DNA of 64,000 nucleotides from Styela clava (lineage: Eukaryota > Chordata > Ascidiacea > Stolidobranchia > Styelidae), in assembly GCF_964204865.1 (NCBI RefSeq), contig NC_135258.1, positions 13,383,001 to 13,447,000 on the forward strand, read 5' to 3'. Positions within the stretch are counted from its first letter, which is position 1; each line of letters opens with the position of its first letter. The position numbers were made by a program, and so were the translations under genes. Of the stretch, positions 1 to 17,500 are shown one piece after another. Below the pieces are notes generated by a model, which was not told where the DNA came from, searched no databases, and saw nothing but the letters and a program-made list of their open reading frames with translations.

Positions 1-416
1 TTGACAAAACGTTCACCCATAGACAAAGCCCCAGAATGTAAATCAAGAATTGATGCTCCACCATCAGACCCACCATGTGCAAAACCTCGTTTTGCAAGAG
101 CTAGTAACTGCTCAACTTCCTCATCACTCACAATATTATCCCGGACAAAACGTCCGCAAGTTTTAATTGGAGTGCATTCAGTAAAAATGGGATGTTCTTT
201 ATAATCCTCTGAACATGTAATATTATAGCTCCCACCAATGTCTTCTATTGTCACCACCTTGTTTTGGTGCGGATTTGAAAAATACACAATATAGAAACCC
301 GCAATACAAGAAAATAATCCCACTGCTGTTGCAATAATATTATTTGATAGCAGTTTGGTCTTTTTTTGATTATTTTTCTCCCGTTTAGGATTGTTCTTTT
401 GTCTCTTTGCTCCCAT
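1..416 (-). CDS. OGFOD3: OGFOD3, first coding exon (partial)
   Basis: 2-oxoglutarate- and iron-dependent oxygenase domain protein 3, N-terminal 138 codons plus two bases; the gene runs off the left edge. The ATG is at 416-414. Visible features are a basic cytosolic tail (residues 1-26), one hydrophobic membrane segment (about 27-46) and a lumenal part with an N-glycosylation sequon (N65-I-T). A Cys-rich stretch follows (C68, C81, C87), then the family block GGSDGGASILDLHSGALS at 115-132, which is nearly identical to vertebrate OGFOD3 from memory. This predicts a type II membrane protein. The catalytic prolyl-4-hydroxylase-like fold, with its His/Asp iron ligands, would lie in later exons outside the window, so activity cannot be judged. 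The frame stays open to base 1, so the first splice donor is beyond the edge. The gene is divergent from CIR1, about 1.36 kb between start codons. Confidence 0.88.
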   Translation of the reverse strand, partial: MGAKRQKNNPKREKNNQKKTKLLSNNIIATAVGLFSCIAGFYIVYFSNPHQNKVVTIEDIGGSYNITCSEDYKEHPIFTECTPIKTCGRFVRDNIVSDEEVEQLLALAKRGFAHGGSDGGASILDLHSGALSMGERFV

Positions 417-1774
417 TTTACTGTTATACAGCTAGATTTGAGTATTTTACAGCTTCAAACTGAAATCAATGTAAGCATATTGCATCGCTTATGTACGGTA
501 ATCAAGCAATAAGTATTTTTTGAAGATATTGCACAATAGTTATATTAGAAAGATATAGAGTGACAAAAGACCATATTAAATATCTTTTCTTATACACACA
601 ACACTGAGGAAAATTGATGTATTTCTCCACAATTACATTTTCGCGAAACCACATTCAGACATTGCGGTTCTGGATATCTTACTAGGCTATAACCACTTTG
701 AAAAAGATGGTAAGTTCACAAAATAAAGGTTTGCATAGTCTCAACATAGCGGACTACATTCTTAAATCTGTACATGACATTTGCCAAGTACGGTACCGGT
801 ACCGTGCGCCGTGCGGTATGGTACCCTACGTATCAAATTTGATGAATGATACCTGTACATCGCCACGATGCGACTGGCCATTGACAAGATGGCATTTCAC
901 CGTGAAACGGCGAGGAAATTCCGTAAATCTAAACATTTGATTACCTCTGCATGGTAAAAAATATAAAACTATCTCGAATTCTTTTTAAAACCAATTTGTA
1001 AGCGCTAACTCACTAAAAATACTCTTGATTTTGGGGGCAAAGGTCGGAGCCAAGAACAAGAACAAATTTGTTTTGACATTTAGTATAGACGCTTTAAATG
1101 CCTGAGATAGATGAATCAAACAATTCCGAAGTCGAGCACATTTAAGATTTTTGTGTAGAAGCTTTTGAGTGAGTCGTCTGGCAACGGAATTTCAGAATTT
1201 ACTAAACCTTGATCACATGACGTCATAAGTGTTCAAAAGATGATACCAGAACATTTTCGAACAAAATTGATCGGAACACTTGCATTTCGTATCCCTATCG
1301 CAGTACCAGCAGGCATCGTATTCGTAAGCCTGTATCGGTAACGGGTAACGTCTGAACGGGCATTAGTGTCGTTAAGTCTGTAAGAACTGAGGTGCGAGAA
1401 TCTTTAAGTGGGAACTGCACCATTCTTGTGTAGTTATCTGTGATAAACTTAGGATTTTTTTTATTACGTACCGGTACTATGAGATTTAGACTGTTAGAGC
1501 AAATCAACATTCTGACATTGAAATCTGAAAACTGGAAAAGAGAAACAGCTATCGAGGTTCAGAGGTTCGATTGATTCTATTTGTTTATGTTTCCTTTCTG
1601 GCAAGTCTTGTTCTGCAGTTCTGTTTGTTTAGCCAACTGCCATAGACTGACTGATGGCTAAATTTTTAAAGCCAAAACCTAACCGCCCTGTTAACCTTTT
1701 ACTTTTCTCATATTTGTTCAGATATTGTACTAATTAAATTTTATTAGTTTTTACGTCTCTCTGAAACAAGCAAA
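417..1774. other. Divergent intergenic region between OGFOD3 and CIR1
   Basis: No coding potential is seen beyond short chance frames. It must contain the 5'UTRs and promoters of both genes. No clear TATA box or other named site was recognised. It holds short accggt/ggtacc palindromes near 792-805 and 1468-1478 that recur across the window. Confidence 0.5.
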
Positions 1775-2827
1775 ATGGGGAAATCATTTAATAATTATAT
1801 GTGCAAGAAGGATTTTCATCCAGCATCAAGAGACAACATCAAAAGAGTATGGATGAGACAACAAAAACTTGACCACGAAAAGAGGAAACAGGAGGAAATG
1901 ATGGAACAATACAGAAAAGAACAAGATATGCATGAAACTAGGGTATTAATGGGAGACAGCAAGGCTAAACTGGGATTGAGTTTCATGTATGATGCGCCTC
2001 CCGGATTACAAAAGAAAAAAGAAGAAGAGGACACAACGGAATACAAATTTGAATGGCAAAGGAACGCACCTCGTGAAAAATGGATGAAAGATGACAAACA
2101 GACGCTAAACGACCAGCCTTTCGGAGTATGTGTTCGTAATGTGAGATGCATAAAATGTCACCAATGGGGGCATATTAACACAGATCGAGAATGTCCTCTG
2201 TATAATAAAACATCTTCTTTTGATCCTAGCATGACAATGATGGATCCATCAGCTGCGGCTGGTGCAATGCAGTCCACTTCTGGTCTTAAATTAAAACCAC
2301 AAATAATGCAAAATCATTTTGAAATAAAGGATCAAAAGCATGATATTGTCAAACATGAAGAAGATGAGCCGGAAGTTGCATTTTTAAAAAATCTTTCTGA
2401 CAAACAGAAAATGAAATTATTAAGAAGGCTGAATCGCATGGAAAAGAAGAAGAAAAAGAAGAAATCAGGAAGGAATAAAAAAAGTAAACACAGCTCCTCA
2501 GCAGAGTCTGATTCAGAAAGTGACAATGAAAAGAAGTCCAAAAAGCAGCAAAAGTTGAAAAGAAAAGAGCGTTCCAAAAAGAATGATTCATCAGAATCAG
2601 AGGATGACTCTCCAAAAAAGAAAAAAAAATCTAAAAGGCATTCAGAATCTGATGATGACCTGCCAAAAGAGAGAAAATCTAAAGATTACAATAAGAAAAT
2701 TCATCCTAAAGATGAATCTTCATCAAGGCACGATCGATCACAAAAATACTCTCATGATGATAAATATGAGAAAGCAAGAAATCGAGAAAAGGGACATGAA
2801 AGACGAGACTTTCATAGACGCCATTGA
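1775..2827 (+). CDS. CIR1: CIR1, corepressor interacting with RBPJ (intronless)
   Basis: 350-aa nuclear protein of the CIR family, known in vertebrates as a corepressor of the Notch effector RBPJ (CBF1) that links it to the SAP30/HDAC complex and also associates with splicing factors. The N terminus ([18 protein letters not shown]) is the CIR_N domain and matches human CIR1 almost residue for residue through about 150. Residues 125-140 form a CX2CX4HX6C zinc knuckle. A conserved helical segment (about 205-225, [17 protein letters not shown]) precedes a poly-Lys run and a Lys/Ser/Glu/Asp-rich, RS-like tail to the end. Human CIR1 is about 450 aa; the difference is in the low-complexity tail. 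The start is the only ATG giving the CIR_N sequence, in context aaaATGG. One uninterrupted exon is unusual, because vertebrate CIR1 is multi-exon; possible causes are intron loss or an expressed retrocopy. Confidence 0.95.
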   Translation: MGKSFNNYMCKKDFHPASRDNIKRVWMRQQKLDHEKRKQEEMMEQYRKEQDMHETRVLMGDSKAKLGLSFMYDAPPGLQKKKEEEDTTEYKFEWQRNAPREKWMKDDKQTLNDQPFGVCVRNVRCIKCHQWGHINTDRECPLYNKTSSFDPSMTMMDPSAAAGAMQSTSGLKLKPQIMQNHFEIKDQKHDIVKHEEDEPEVAFLKNLSDKQKMKLLRRLNRMEKKKKKKKSGRNKKSKHSSSAESDSESDNEKKSKKQQKLKRKERSKKNDSSESEDDSPKKKKKSKRHSESDDDLPKERKSKDYNKKIHPKDESSSRHDRSQKYSHDDKYEKARNREKGHERRDFHRRH

Positions 2828-4084
2828 TATTTACACATTTAATTCTTGTACAAATTAATCGTTTTTCATTAATTCAGACATTGCCAATGAAACATCCTTA
2901 TTGATGTATATAGTGAGAAGTTTTTTTTTCAATTTTTGGCATGATTCTTTTGGTTATTTTTAACAAAGCCCATCTTGAATAGTAGAATTTTGACGTTTAG
3001 AAGTTTGCTTCACTAATCTTACATTTTACTTTATTCCAAATTCAGATGAGGCTTCTGATGCATTTATCTTTTTCTTTACGTTATTATTTTGGTTGAATCG
3101 AAAATAAGATTATAACAGCTCATGTTCGAAACAAATTGAAATTATTTACATTCAAAGATTTTTTTCAAGAATTATTCCAGTAGGCCTACTCAATTTGAAA
3201 AATAATTATTTTGAGTGCCGATAATTAAAGTTGATGATTCATCTCTGAAATTTGTAAGAAATACAAAACCAGTCAAATCACTTTATATCTAAATTTACCT
3301 GCATTTCCTGATCCGAACCCTTTGAATGTTTACTGATTGCTCTATGTATTTTTCATTGAACATGACCCAATTCATAATATAATCGTTGTTCTATGTTCGA
3401 AAATATCGTTCTAGAATGCATTTGGAATAGTGGATTCATTCGGTTCTTGGCAATCCCTGACCTTGTGTGGCATCAAGTTTTTGGAAATTTCTTTTATGAG
3501 TTTATTGACATATTTGTTTAAATACATCGTACCTTTGTATATATATATATTCAGTGGTTTCTAGTTTTACTGATTGTCTGTAACCATTAATTAATTCTTG
3601 GATACAGTGGAAATCTATTTTTGATTTTGTGGTAATTTCAATAACTAATTCAATAATTAGGTTGTGCTTTATGCTTTAGCATCATCAGTAATTTATATGC
3701 CCAGTTAATAACAGTAATAGTGAATTTGATTTGTATTTGCGAGTAATATAGAATATTGTATTGTTACTTCCTCTTATCAATATAACTATGAATATACTGT
3801 ATGTATGTTTACTATGGTCATGCTTTATTACTTTTATTCATTATTTTTAAAGCTAAACGTTATCTGTTGCCATGAATAGTGATGCATACCATGTTTGATT
3901 AATTGATTAGGCGCTTGTGATTGCAACAGCATGTATGAAGGCTCAAGGGTACTGTGATTTTGTGGGCTATGTAGAATGAAAGTTTGATTCATGGTAGATT
4001 GTGAATTGTTATAAAACTTGATTAAGAAGTTCTGCTGTTATCTTCTGATTTTTGAACTCTGACAATACAACTGTGACATGAGAT
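2828..4084. other. 3' flank of CIR1 / 5' region of STK32
   Basis: AT-rich, without coding signal. It presumably holds the CIR1 3'UTR and the STK32 promoter and 5'UTR. A (TA)n run lies at about 3538-3551 and a taggcctac palindrome near 3180. No canonical AATAAA was found close to the CIR1 stop. Confidence 0.45.
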
Positions 4085-10935
<6,851 letters not shown>

Positions 10936-11823
10936 AATTTTTATATTCACTTGAAAAAAGAATTTCATCAGCATATTACCCCAGAAATTGCGCATTTTTA
11001 TTACACATAATGTTGTCTGCTTCCTAAATCTGTTTCCATAACAGTTCATTATATTGTGTACTATATCATGTTAGAAAATTTCTATTGCTTTGTAAGTGTT
11101 CCGCATCGCTGCTATTACATTGAAAATATATATTATGCGAGTATATACACAATCATTTTTATTGTAGTGTATGTGTCTATTATGAAAAAAACTGCAGTAT
11201 TTTTCCAATGTCACTTCAACGCAGTAATAAGATCTCCACTATGATCCGTCCGTACTAGCGCATAAGTTTACAAAATAATTTCAAGGATTAAATTGAATTG
11301 TTGTCAGCCTTCTTGCCCGATAAGTCATATTACTTATATTTTTACAGCAAGTGATTTTTAAAAAATGGTATTAGTATTGCTTGACTGGATATAAAGTTTG
11401 AAACATATTCGAGTTGTTTATTAGTCGGTTGTATGCATTTCACAACTTTTACTTTCAACGCCATAGATAATGTACATCTATTTATTCTACAAATTTTTGC
11501 TCACTTTAGTTATTTTGTATACTTTCACAATTCTGTTTTCTACTATGACTAATTTTGCAGCCTTGGATATATTATCAAGATCTATAATTGACACAATTCT
11601 CTTTTAAGACTAAAATCTAGTGCTATAAAACTGTCAGTAAAAAAGTTGTTCACTTGTGACACGATTGTTTGGTTACTTGTTGCACCTTCCGAATGTGTCC
11701 AATACTTTTTTAAGCACCACTGAACAGTACTTTATGGTGATCGTATATTATGGCTAATTAGCAACAGCATTCGTTCTGCTTTCGTCTCATATATGTGTTG
11801 TATAAATATATGAGGCTTGTATC

Positions 11824-11978
11824 CAGTGTTGGGATTCAGCCGGTTCGCACGGGTTTTGAGATGAATTTTTTGAGATCAGCGAACCGGTTATCGTCAATGA
11901 CTTTTTGTAACAGAACCGGTCGAAAAATACGACTTTCGTGATGGAACCGGCTGACAAAAAATTCGAATACCACCACTG
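11824..11978. mobile_element. hAT MITE (CAGTGKTGGGATTCAG family)
   Basis: 155 bp. The left end reads CAGTGTTGGGATTCAGCCGG and the right end complements the family terminus (ccaccactg). Flanks cttgtatc and ctcgtatt agree at 6 of 8 positions, as expected of an aged duplication. A second member is at 21332-21501. Confidence 0.7.
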
Positions 11979-12869
11979 CTCGTATTCAAACATGGAGTTT
12001 TGAAGCCAGATATTAAAATTTTAGGCTTTGACCTAATCCTCCTGGTGATTTCAATGTCCTCAACAATTTTATTGTTTGATATTTTTCAAGTTTCTTTCTA
12101 CTTGCATTGGTTGAAGAATTTGATTTGTGTTAAACACATCTCTAGTTACTAACCCAAGCTACAAGCCCTATGGAATTCATGATTTTTTTATTTTATTTGT
12201 CAGCAGTAAGTTTAAAATAATATTGCAGTATTTTTCATTTCATCACATTACATCCAGATTTTTTATCTTTATTAAATTTAAATACATTTGGATATGTATG
12301 GTGTTCTTGCTTGTTCGTTGGGGCCCATTTCAATCATTATCCGTCATGTACAGATGCTGTAGTTGCTCGCCAAATAACTGCAGCTCTGTCTTTATCATCA
12401 AGGGTAGGATGAAACTAGCTCATGGCTGCTGCCTGACAGGCAATTGTTATGCTCTCTGGAGACGGCTGTAATAAATATATCAGTCGACCGTCCCGTTGGA
12501 TCAGTTCAGTTTTTATCAAAATATCGCTTGTTTGGAATGTGATCTTTTGCCATAAGGAAATATATAATTTCATACCGGTATATGAAGGATAACTTCACTT
12601 TATAAAAGTTGGTGAAAAAAGTAATCCACCAACATTGGAGAAATTTTGATGGCTTTGTATCTGATAATCTCGAATTACTATAAGCTTCGACAACAACAGT
12701 TTGCATGATCTTGGGCTTTTTATGATACTTTTGTTCGATTTCACGCGTTTACCGATTATAATCAAGTAAAAATATAAGTAAAAAATTCTCAATATCGCAA
12801 AATTTTTGTAGCTCATTATAGTGTTTTCGTGAATTGGCATGTGCAAAATATTTTACGTGTTTCAAATTT

Positions 12870-13052
12870 TAATTCCGTTCTAAGTATAAGTTTATTTTGA
12901 CTCAGCAATAGGCGATAAAATAATTAATAAAAACAAAATAAATAAAAAGTAAGGTTTGAAGCTCACAGATTTTAGGTGAGAAACGGTATGTTAGTCGTTG
13001 GTAGGAAGGTACCGGTATTGATAAAAGAAGTAGTACGCGTCCGCTCACCCAG
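12870..13052. repeat. Duplicated copy of the GNAT gene's upstream flank
   Basis: This stretch matches about 25024-25212 in the same orientation. Shared blocks include aaggtttgaagc, cagattttag and aaaagaagtagtacg followed by cgctcaccca. The acetyltransferase frame itself is not present beside it. Confidence 0.7.
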
Positions 13053-13143
13053 GAGTCCATCCCATTTTTGGGGTCGCTTCAAATACTGCAAATAAACTAA
13101 AACATTTCGGGAACGAAAGGACTGAAATTATGTGGCACGTAAC

Positions 13144-13419
13144 CAATGTTCCCTCTAATTTTTTGTAGTATGTGTGCGCAGAAATTTTGGTGTGTTCGCA
13201 CTTTTTTGGAAATGACTAATATTTGTGCAAAAACCAATGAAGAAATTTTGGCGTTCTAACCGAGTAATAAGTGGGCCAACAACAAACTTTCTCAACCTGC
13301 CAACCGAGCACATTGTTGCATTACATCGAAATACGTCTGTGCGCAGTAAATCTATGCGTGTGCGCGGCCTCTGAAAGCTGTGTGCGCGCGCACACGCGCA
13401 CACCTTAGAGGGAACACTG
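13144..13419. mobile_element. hAT MITE with CAATGTTCCCTCTAA ends
   Basis: 276 bp. The left end is CAATGTTCCCTCTAA and the right end TTAGAGGGAACACTG. A perfect 8-bp target duplication, cacgtaac, lies at 13136-13143 and 13420-13427. A purine/pyrimidine-alternating gtgtgcgcgcgcacac run lies at the right end. Confidence 0.92.
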
Positions 13420-14388
13420 CACGTAACTGAATTTTGGCAACATAGTCGTGAAATTTTAATCGGTACCGGTACGTCATCGTTGACTTATCACCTACTTACT
13501 TGATTGTTACGGAAATGAAGGAGGAAGTTCTCTACCGGGGAAACATCCATGTTGATACGTCGAAAAAATTGTGGAACTACCGTACTGCTTCTGATAATTT
13601 CAAATAGAATATAGTTTTTAGTCGAACCACCACAAAATTGTGAATGGCAAAATTCGAAAAATTATCGCATTGATGAACACAAATACTTCAGGTTTTCGAA
13701 TAGACCTCAATGGACCTTTCCCCGAGCATTGACTTCCTTGTTTACTTCGTGACATTGGCCAATCAGCAAGATGAAAAAAGTGACGTAACAATGCCCCCTT
13801 TTGCATCCGCTCAGACACTTTTCTCACTCAGACAGATTTTCAAGCGTGGTTGTAAACATTACCTCGTTTTCGCGTTTTTGAACTCTATTCGTTAGTTTTC
13901 AGTTGCGTTTCGAAAACTCAAATAAAAATCAGATAATTCAATAATCACTCTGTCTTCCTAGGAGTTTTAATTTAATTGCAGTAATAAAAATTATTGTAGA
14001 AATAGCTGTGATAGACTAGCCTGAAATTCTTTACCGGTACTTTGAAAAAACCGATTGTTGTGTGCAATGAATCATAATGATGGTTTGAAACACATACCCC
14101 ATTTTACAGGCGCCAACTCGCAAAAGCACTTCTAAAATAGCACTGAAAATTTTGCAATGGTAAAGTATAGGAGGAATTTTCCGGGGGTCAAAGATCCATT
14201 ACGATCGGCTTCAAATTGTACAAAGGCACCGTATTAGTGCTGAACCATGTTTAACTCAAAGTTGATGTACTTATATATCTACACTACATTTACTGCTAAA
14301 TTTTTGAGATAAATCGCGAAATGACCACCGGGGGTTCGACAGGAGGCGTGGATGCTTCAGTGATGCGTGACATTTTGTTATTCTCTGG

Positions 14389-14407
14389 CCAATCAGCGCC
14401 GGCCCAG
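14389..14407 (+). promoter_or_regulatory. Degenerate ERSE-like element upstream of MANF
   Basis: CCAAT (14389-14393), nine bases, then CCCAG. The ER stress response element consensus is CCAAT-N9-CCACG, so the spacing is exact but the second half has two mismatches. It lies about 180 bp upstream of the MANF ATG. Vertebrate and fly MANF are ER-stress induced, which makes the position suggestive. A plain CCAAT box is the simpler reading. Confidence 0.3.
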
Positions 14408-14587
14408 TGTATATCCGCGATGAACACGTCGAGATTCTGTGTTCAATATTTTATTTATTCATCACAGTCGAATATTTTCCGTAGGATCCAGGTTGTAGAT
14501 AGTGTATGAGTTTTTGTGTTTAGAAGTTGATCAATTCTTCATATATTTTTTATATTTGTTCGAAATTCTACCTTTGAAAACAAATTG

Positions 14588-17500
14588 ATGGAGAACAAAA
14601 TTGTTTTTCTTGCGTGTTGCGTAGTTTCTTCACTGATTTTGAATGTCCAAGCTGCATTGAAGGAAGGGGATTGTGAAGGTAGGCTATAATTTTTTTCGCT
14701 TTTCATCTCCACAGGAGAAAAAAAAGGGGGGGTCTTTTTAGAAGTATCCAAAACCAATGTAATTAATGCTAGAATAACTTGGAGGTACTTGTGGTACTAT
14801 ACTAGACCCTGAATCTGTACATTTTAGGAATAATTAGCTGTAATTTCGTTTGATAATTTGTCGTTTCGAGCCTTTGAATATTTGATTACCAATCAGAAAA
14901 TGAACTTGATTTAACTGGAAAGAAAGTTGATGAAAAGATTTTTGTCCAAACTATTTCGCATTGCAATTCAATTTCTATGAACCGTCAACAATAGTTATGT
15001 ACAATTTTTACCCATACTGCCATATGGAAATGACTTAATGTAAAATAATTCAATATTTCAACATGTATAAATTCTGATTGTGTTATACATTGGTCTTGCT
15101 TTGTCAGGCTTGGAGTTTTACTATTACATTATTACCAGTTTAAGATGTTTCACCGTCTGAAATAGTCTTGCTTGGCCTTATCTTACATTGTCTTGTCTTA
15201 TATTTAGTCTGCATTAAAGTCATTGAACTATTTGAAAAAGAATTGAAAGAAAACAAAATAGAAGGTGATGAAAATATTCAAGCTCATATCAGAAAGATTT
15301 GCTCATCACTTAAGTTGAAAGAGAATAGATTTGTAAGTTTTTAAGTACTGTTTGGTTGTGTACATTTTTCTCTGAATATCGCTGTTTCACTTCCAGTAGT
15401 TTTACAGTTGTTCGATTCCAAGAATAGCCGCCGCATACATGGCAAGACATCCAATATAACAGTGAGTGCAAAGCTGTTCTTTACGAGACAGTCTGGGCAT
15501 CCATATTGTTATTTGTACTACAAGGTTATTTAAGTTGGGAAGTAAATATTTATTGAATATGATTGCTTCCAGGATCCTAATGTTACTTTGACTACAAGTC
15601 TGGTACTTCTTCCACTATCACAATTTGTCATGTTTGGATAGGGATGGGCAATATAGAATACCGAATCCGGAGGATTCGAATCCCAAAGTATTCGAATCCA
15701 ACGGGATCCGATAACAGGATTCGGTTTCCGCCTCTCCGGCGCCAAGCGGCAATTTTTGTATTTCGGGTTTCAAATTTATCAATTATAGACGAGCGTTTTT
15801 CTCGCGTGGAAATCTCTCTCGTTTAATTAAACTTGCGTCTGCTCGCAAAGAACCCGTAAATCGGTAAACATCAAACACTGTAATTTCAATCGGCATATTC
15901 AGGACAAGAAGTCGGTAATATAACCTCACGGAGAGGACTCGGTATTGCACCATTTTTGCGTTTTCCTTCTTTGCTATCTAGCTAGCGTTATTTGTGCCGA
16001 CTTACTGGTGATATTCCGATAATCCGAATGCAACAATCTTTAATTGTTTACAGACGTGCCTTGCCTCATTTTAAATTAAATGATTTTTCGCGACCTATGA
16101 GTTTCCCCAAAAAATGATGCACGTAAACCAAAAGCCAGGCGTTAAATGTTATAACATTACTCGCCATTAATTTAGATCAAATATTATTCACGAATAATTT
16201 TATTATACCATTTTCCGAAATACAAAGTTATATCGCAAAACGCGAACAACTATCACATTTAAATTTCACTCTCAAAAGATTACATATTTTTCGGTCCGTT
16301 TCTATCGTTCAAGATAGACGCACGTTTAATCGAGTATCTGTAGTATTTTAGTCGCCGATAAATTTTGAAAAAAGTTGCCACATCTGGCGAAGATAGTGAC
16401 GTATTGAATTAGAGTAGGGCTAAGTTTGGGTAGATAATGATTAATGATAACATTTCTATCGTTCAAGATAGACGCACGTTTGATCGAGTGTCTGTAGTAT
16501 TTTAGTCGCCGATAAATTTTGAAAAAAGTTGTCGCATCTGGCGAAGATAGTGACGTATATTTGAGCAGGGCCAAGTTTGGGTAGATAATGATATGTAACG
16601 ATAATCATAGAAAATGACTTCGTCTTCAGATGTTATTACCTAATAACTAAGTAGGAAATCGCGTTACGGGAACTTGGTTTTACGTGTCTTGCTCTCACAG
16701 AATAAAAGGTTGATTTTAATTGATAGTGGTTAAATTTAATATTTTACAACGGCGCATAGGTTGCAGTGGCCACACGCTGATTCAGCATCTAATTAATTCT
16801 CAGCGGGTATGTTTTAGTACAGTGGTTCCCAACCGCCCGTCCGCGGACCGGTACCGGTCCGCAAAGCTTTTTTGCCGGTCCGCGAGAAATTTCGTTGTTT
16901 TTATGCCGTCTCAATCACTTTACAAAGTTGCGTTGGCTCATTACGCAATTCTCTTCCACCGTCATATTGCGACGTCTTTCGCGACATGTTGGCACCGTCT
17001 TACGCGACATCTTGGCGCCGATCATTCACACTCTTCGCTTTTTCGGCTCCGATTCATCGTGAATGCGCTCCATCAAATCTCGCAAAATTAAGAAGCCTAA
17101 AAATCTGCACGCATGCTTTTTTCTGTTCTGCGTGCTTTTCCTGATTAATATGACCATTAATATAATATAATTGATTAATATAAAACGTAATACACATCTC
17201 CTTATTTAAATCAGAAAACAGTCAAGAACAGTATAATATTCCAGTAAGATATGAACTTGTTGCGACCCCACAGGTGGTCACGAGACGCGCAAAAAAGCAT
17301 GGGCCGCAGAGATCTCATTACGCAAATATATGTTATATTTTATGTTTCACCCTTTTTTTTAATTTTTGTCGCCACATTATTTTATAGTTTTTCCCGTGTG
17401 TAATGTTTTAAAGTGTGCTTTTTTGTCTAGAAGCATATTGACTGCCCGACATTGCAATATATTACGCAAAAATATGTTATTCTTTTCTGTTCCGGCCATT

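Larger units (their letters stand above)
10936..14587. other. Intergenic region between STK32 and MANF
   Basis: No supported gene. It contains two hAT MITEs (11824-11978 and 13144-13419), a duplicate of the GNAT 5' flank (about 12870-13052), accggt palindromes (about 13010 and 13460), and the MANF promoter with two CCAAT boxes (about 13757 and 14389). The open frames here lack domain or codon signals. Confidence 0.5.

Noticed and set aside
1816-2151. 111-aa minus-strand frame
   Set aside because: Antisense shadow of CIR1; Phe/Ser-rich because the sense strand is Lys/Glu-rich.
12127-12471. 114-aa plus-strand frame before MANF
   Set aside because: Hydrophobic AT-driven composition, no flanking exons or family match.
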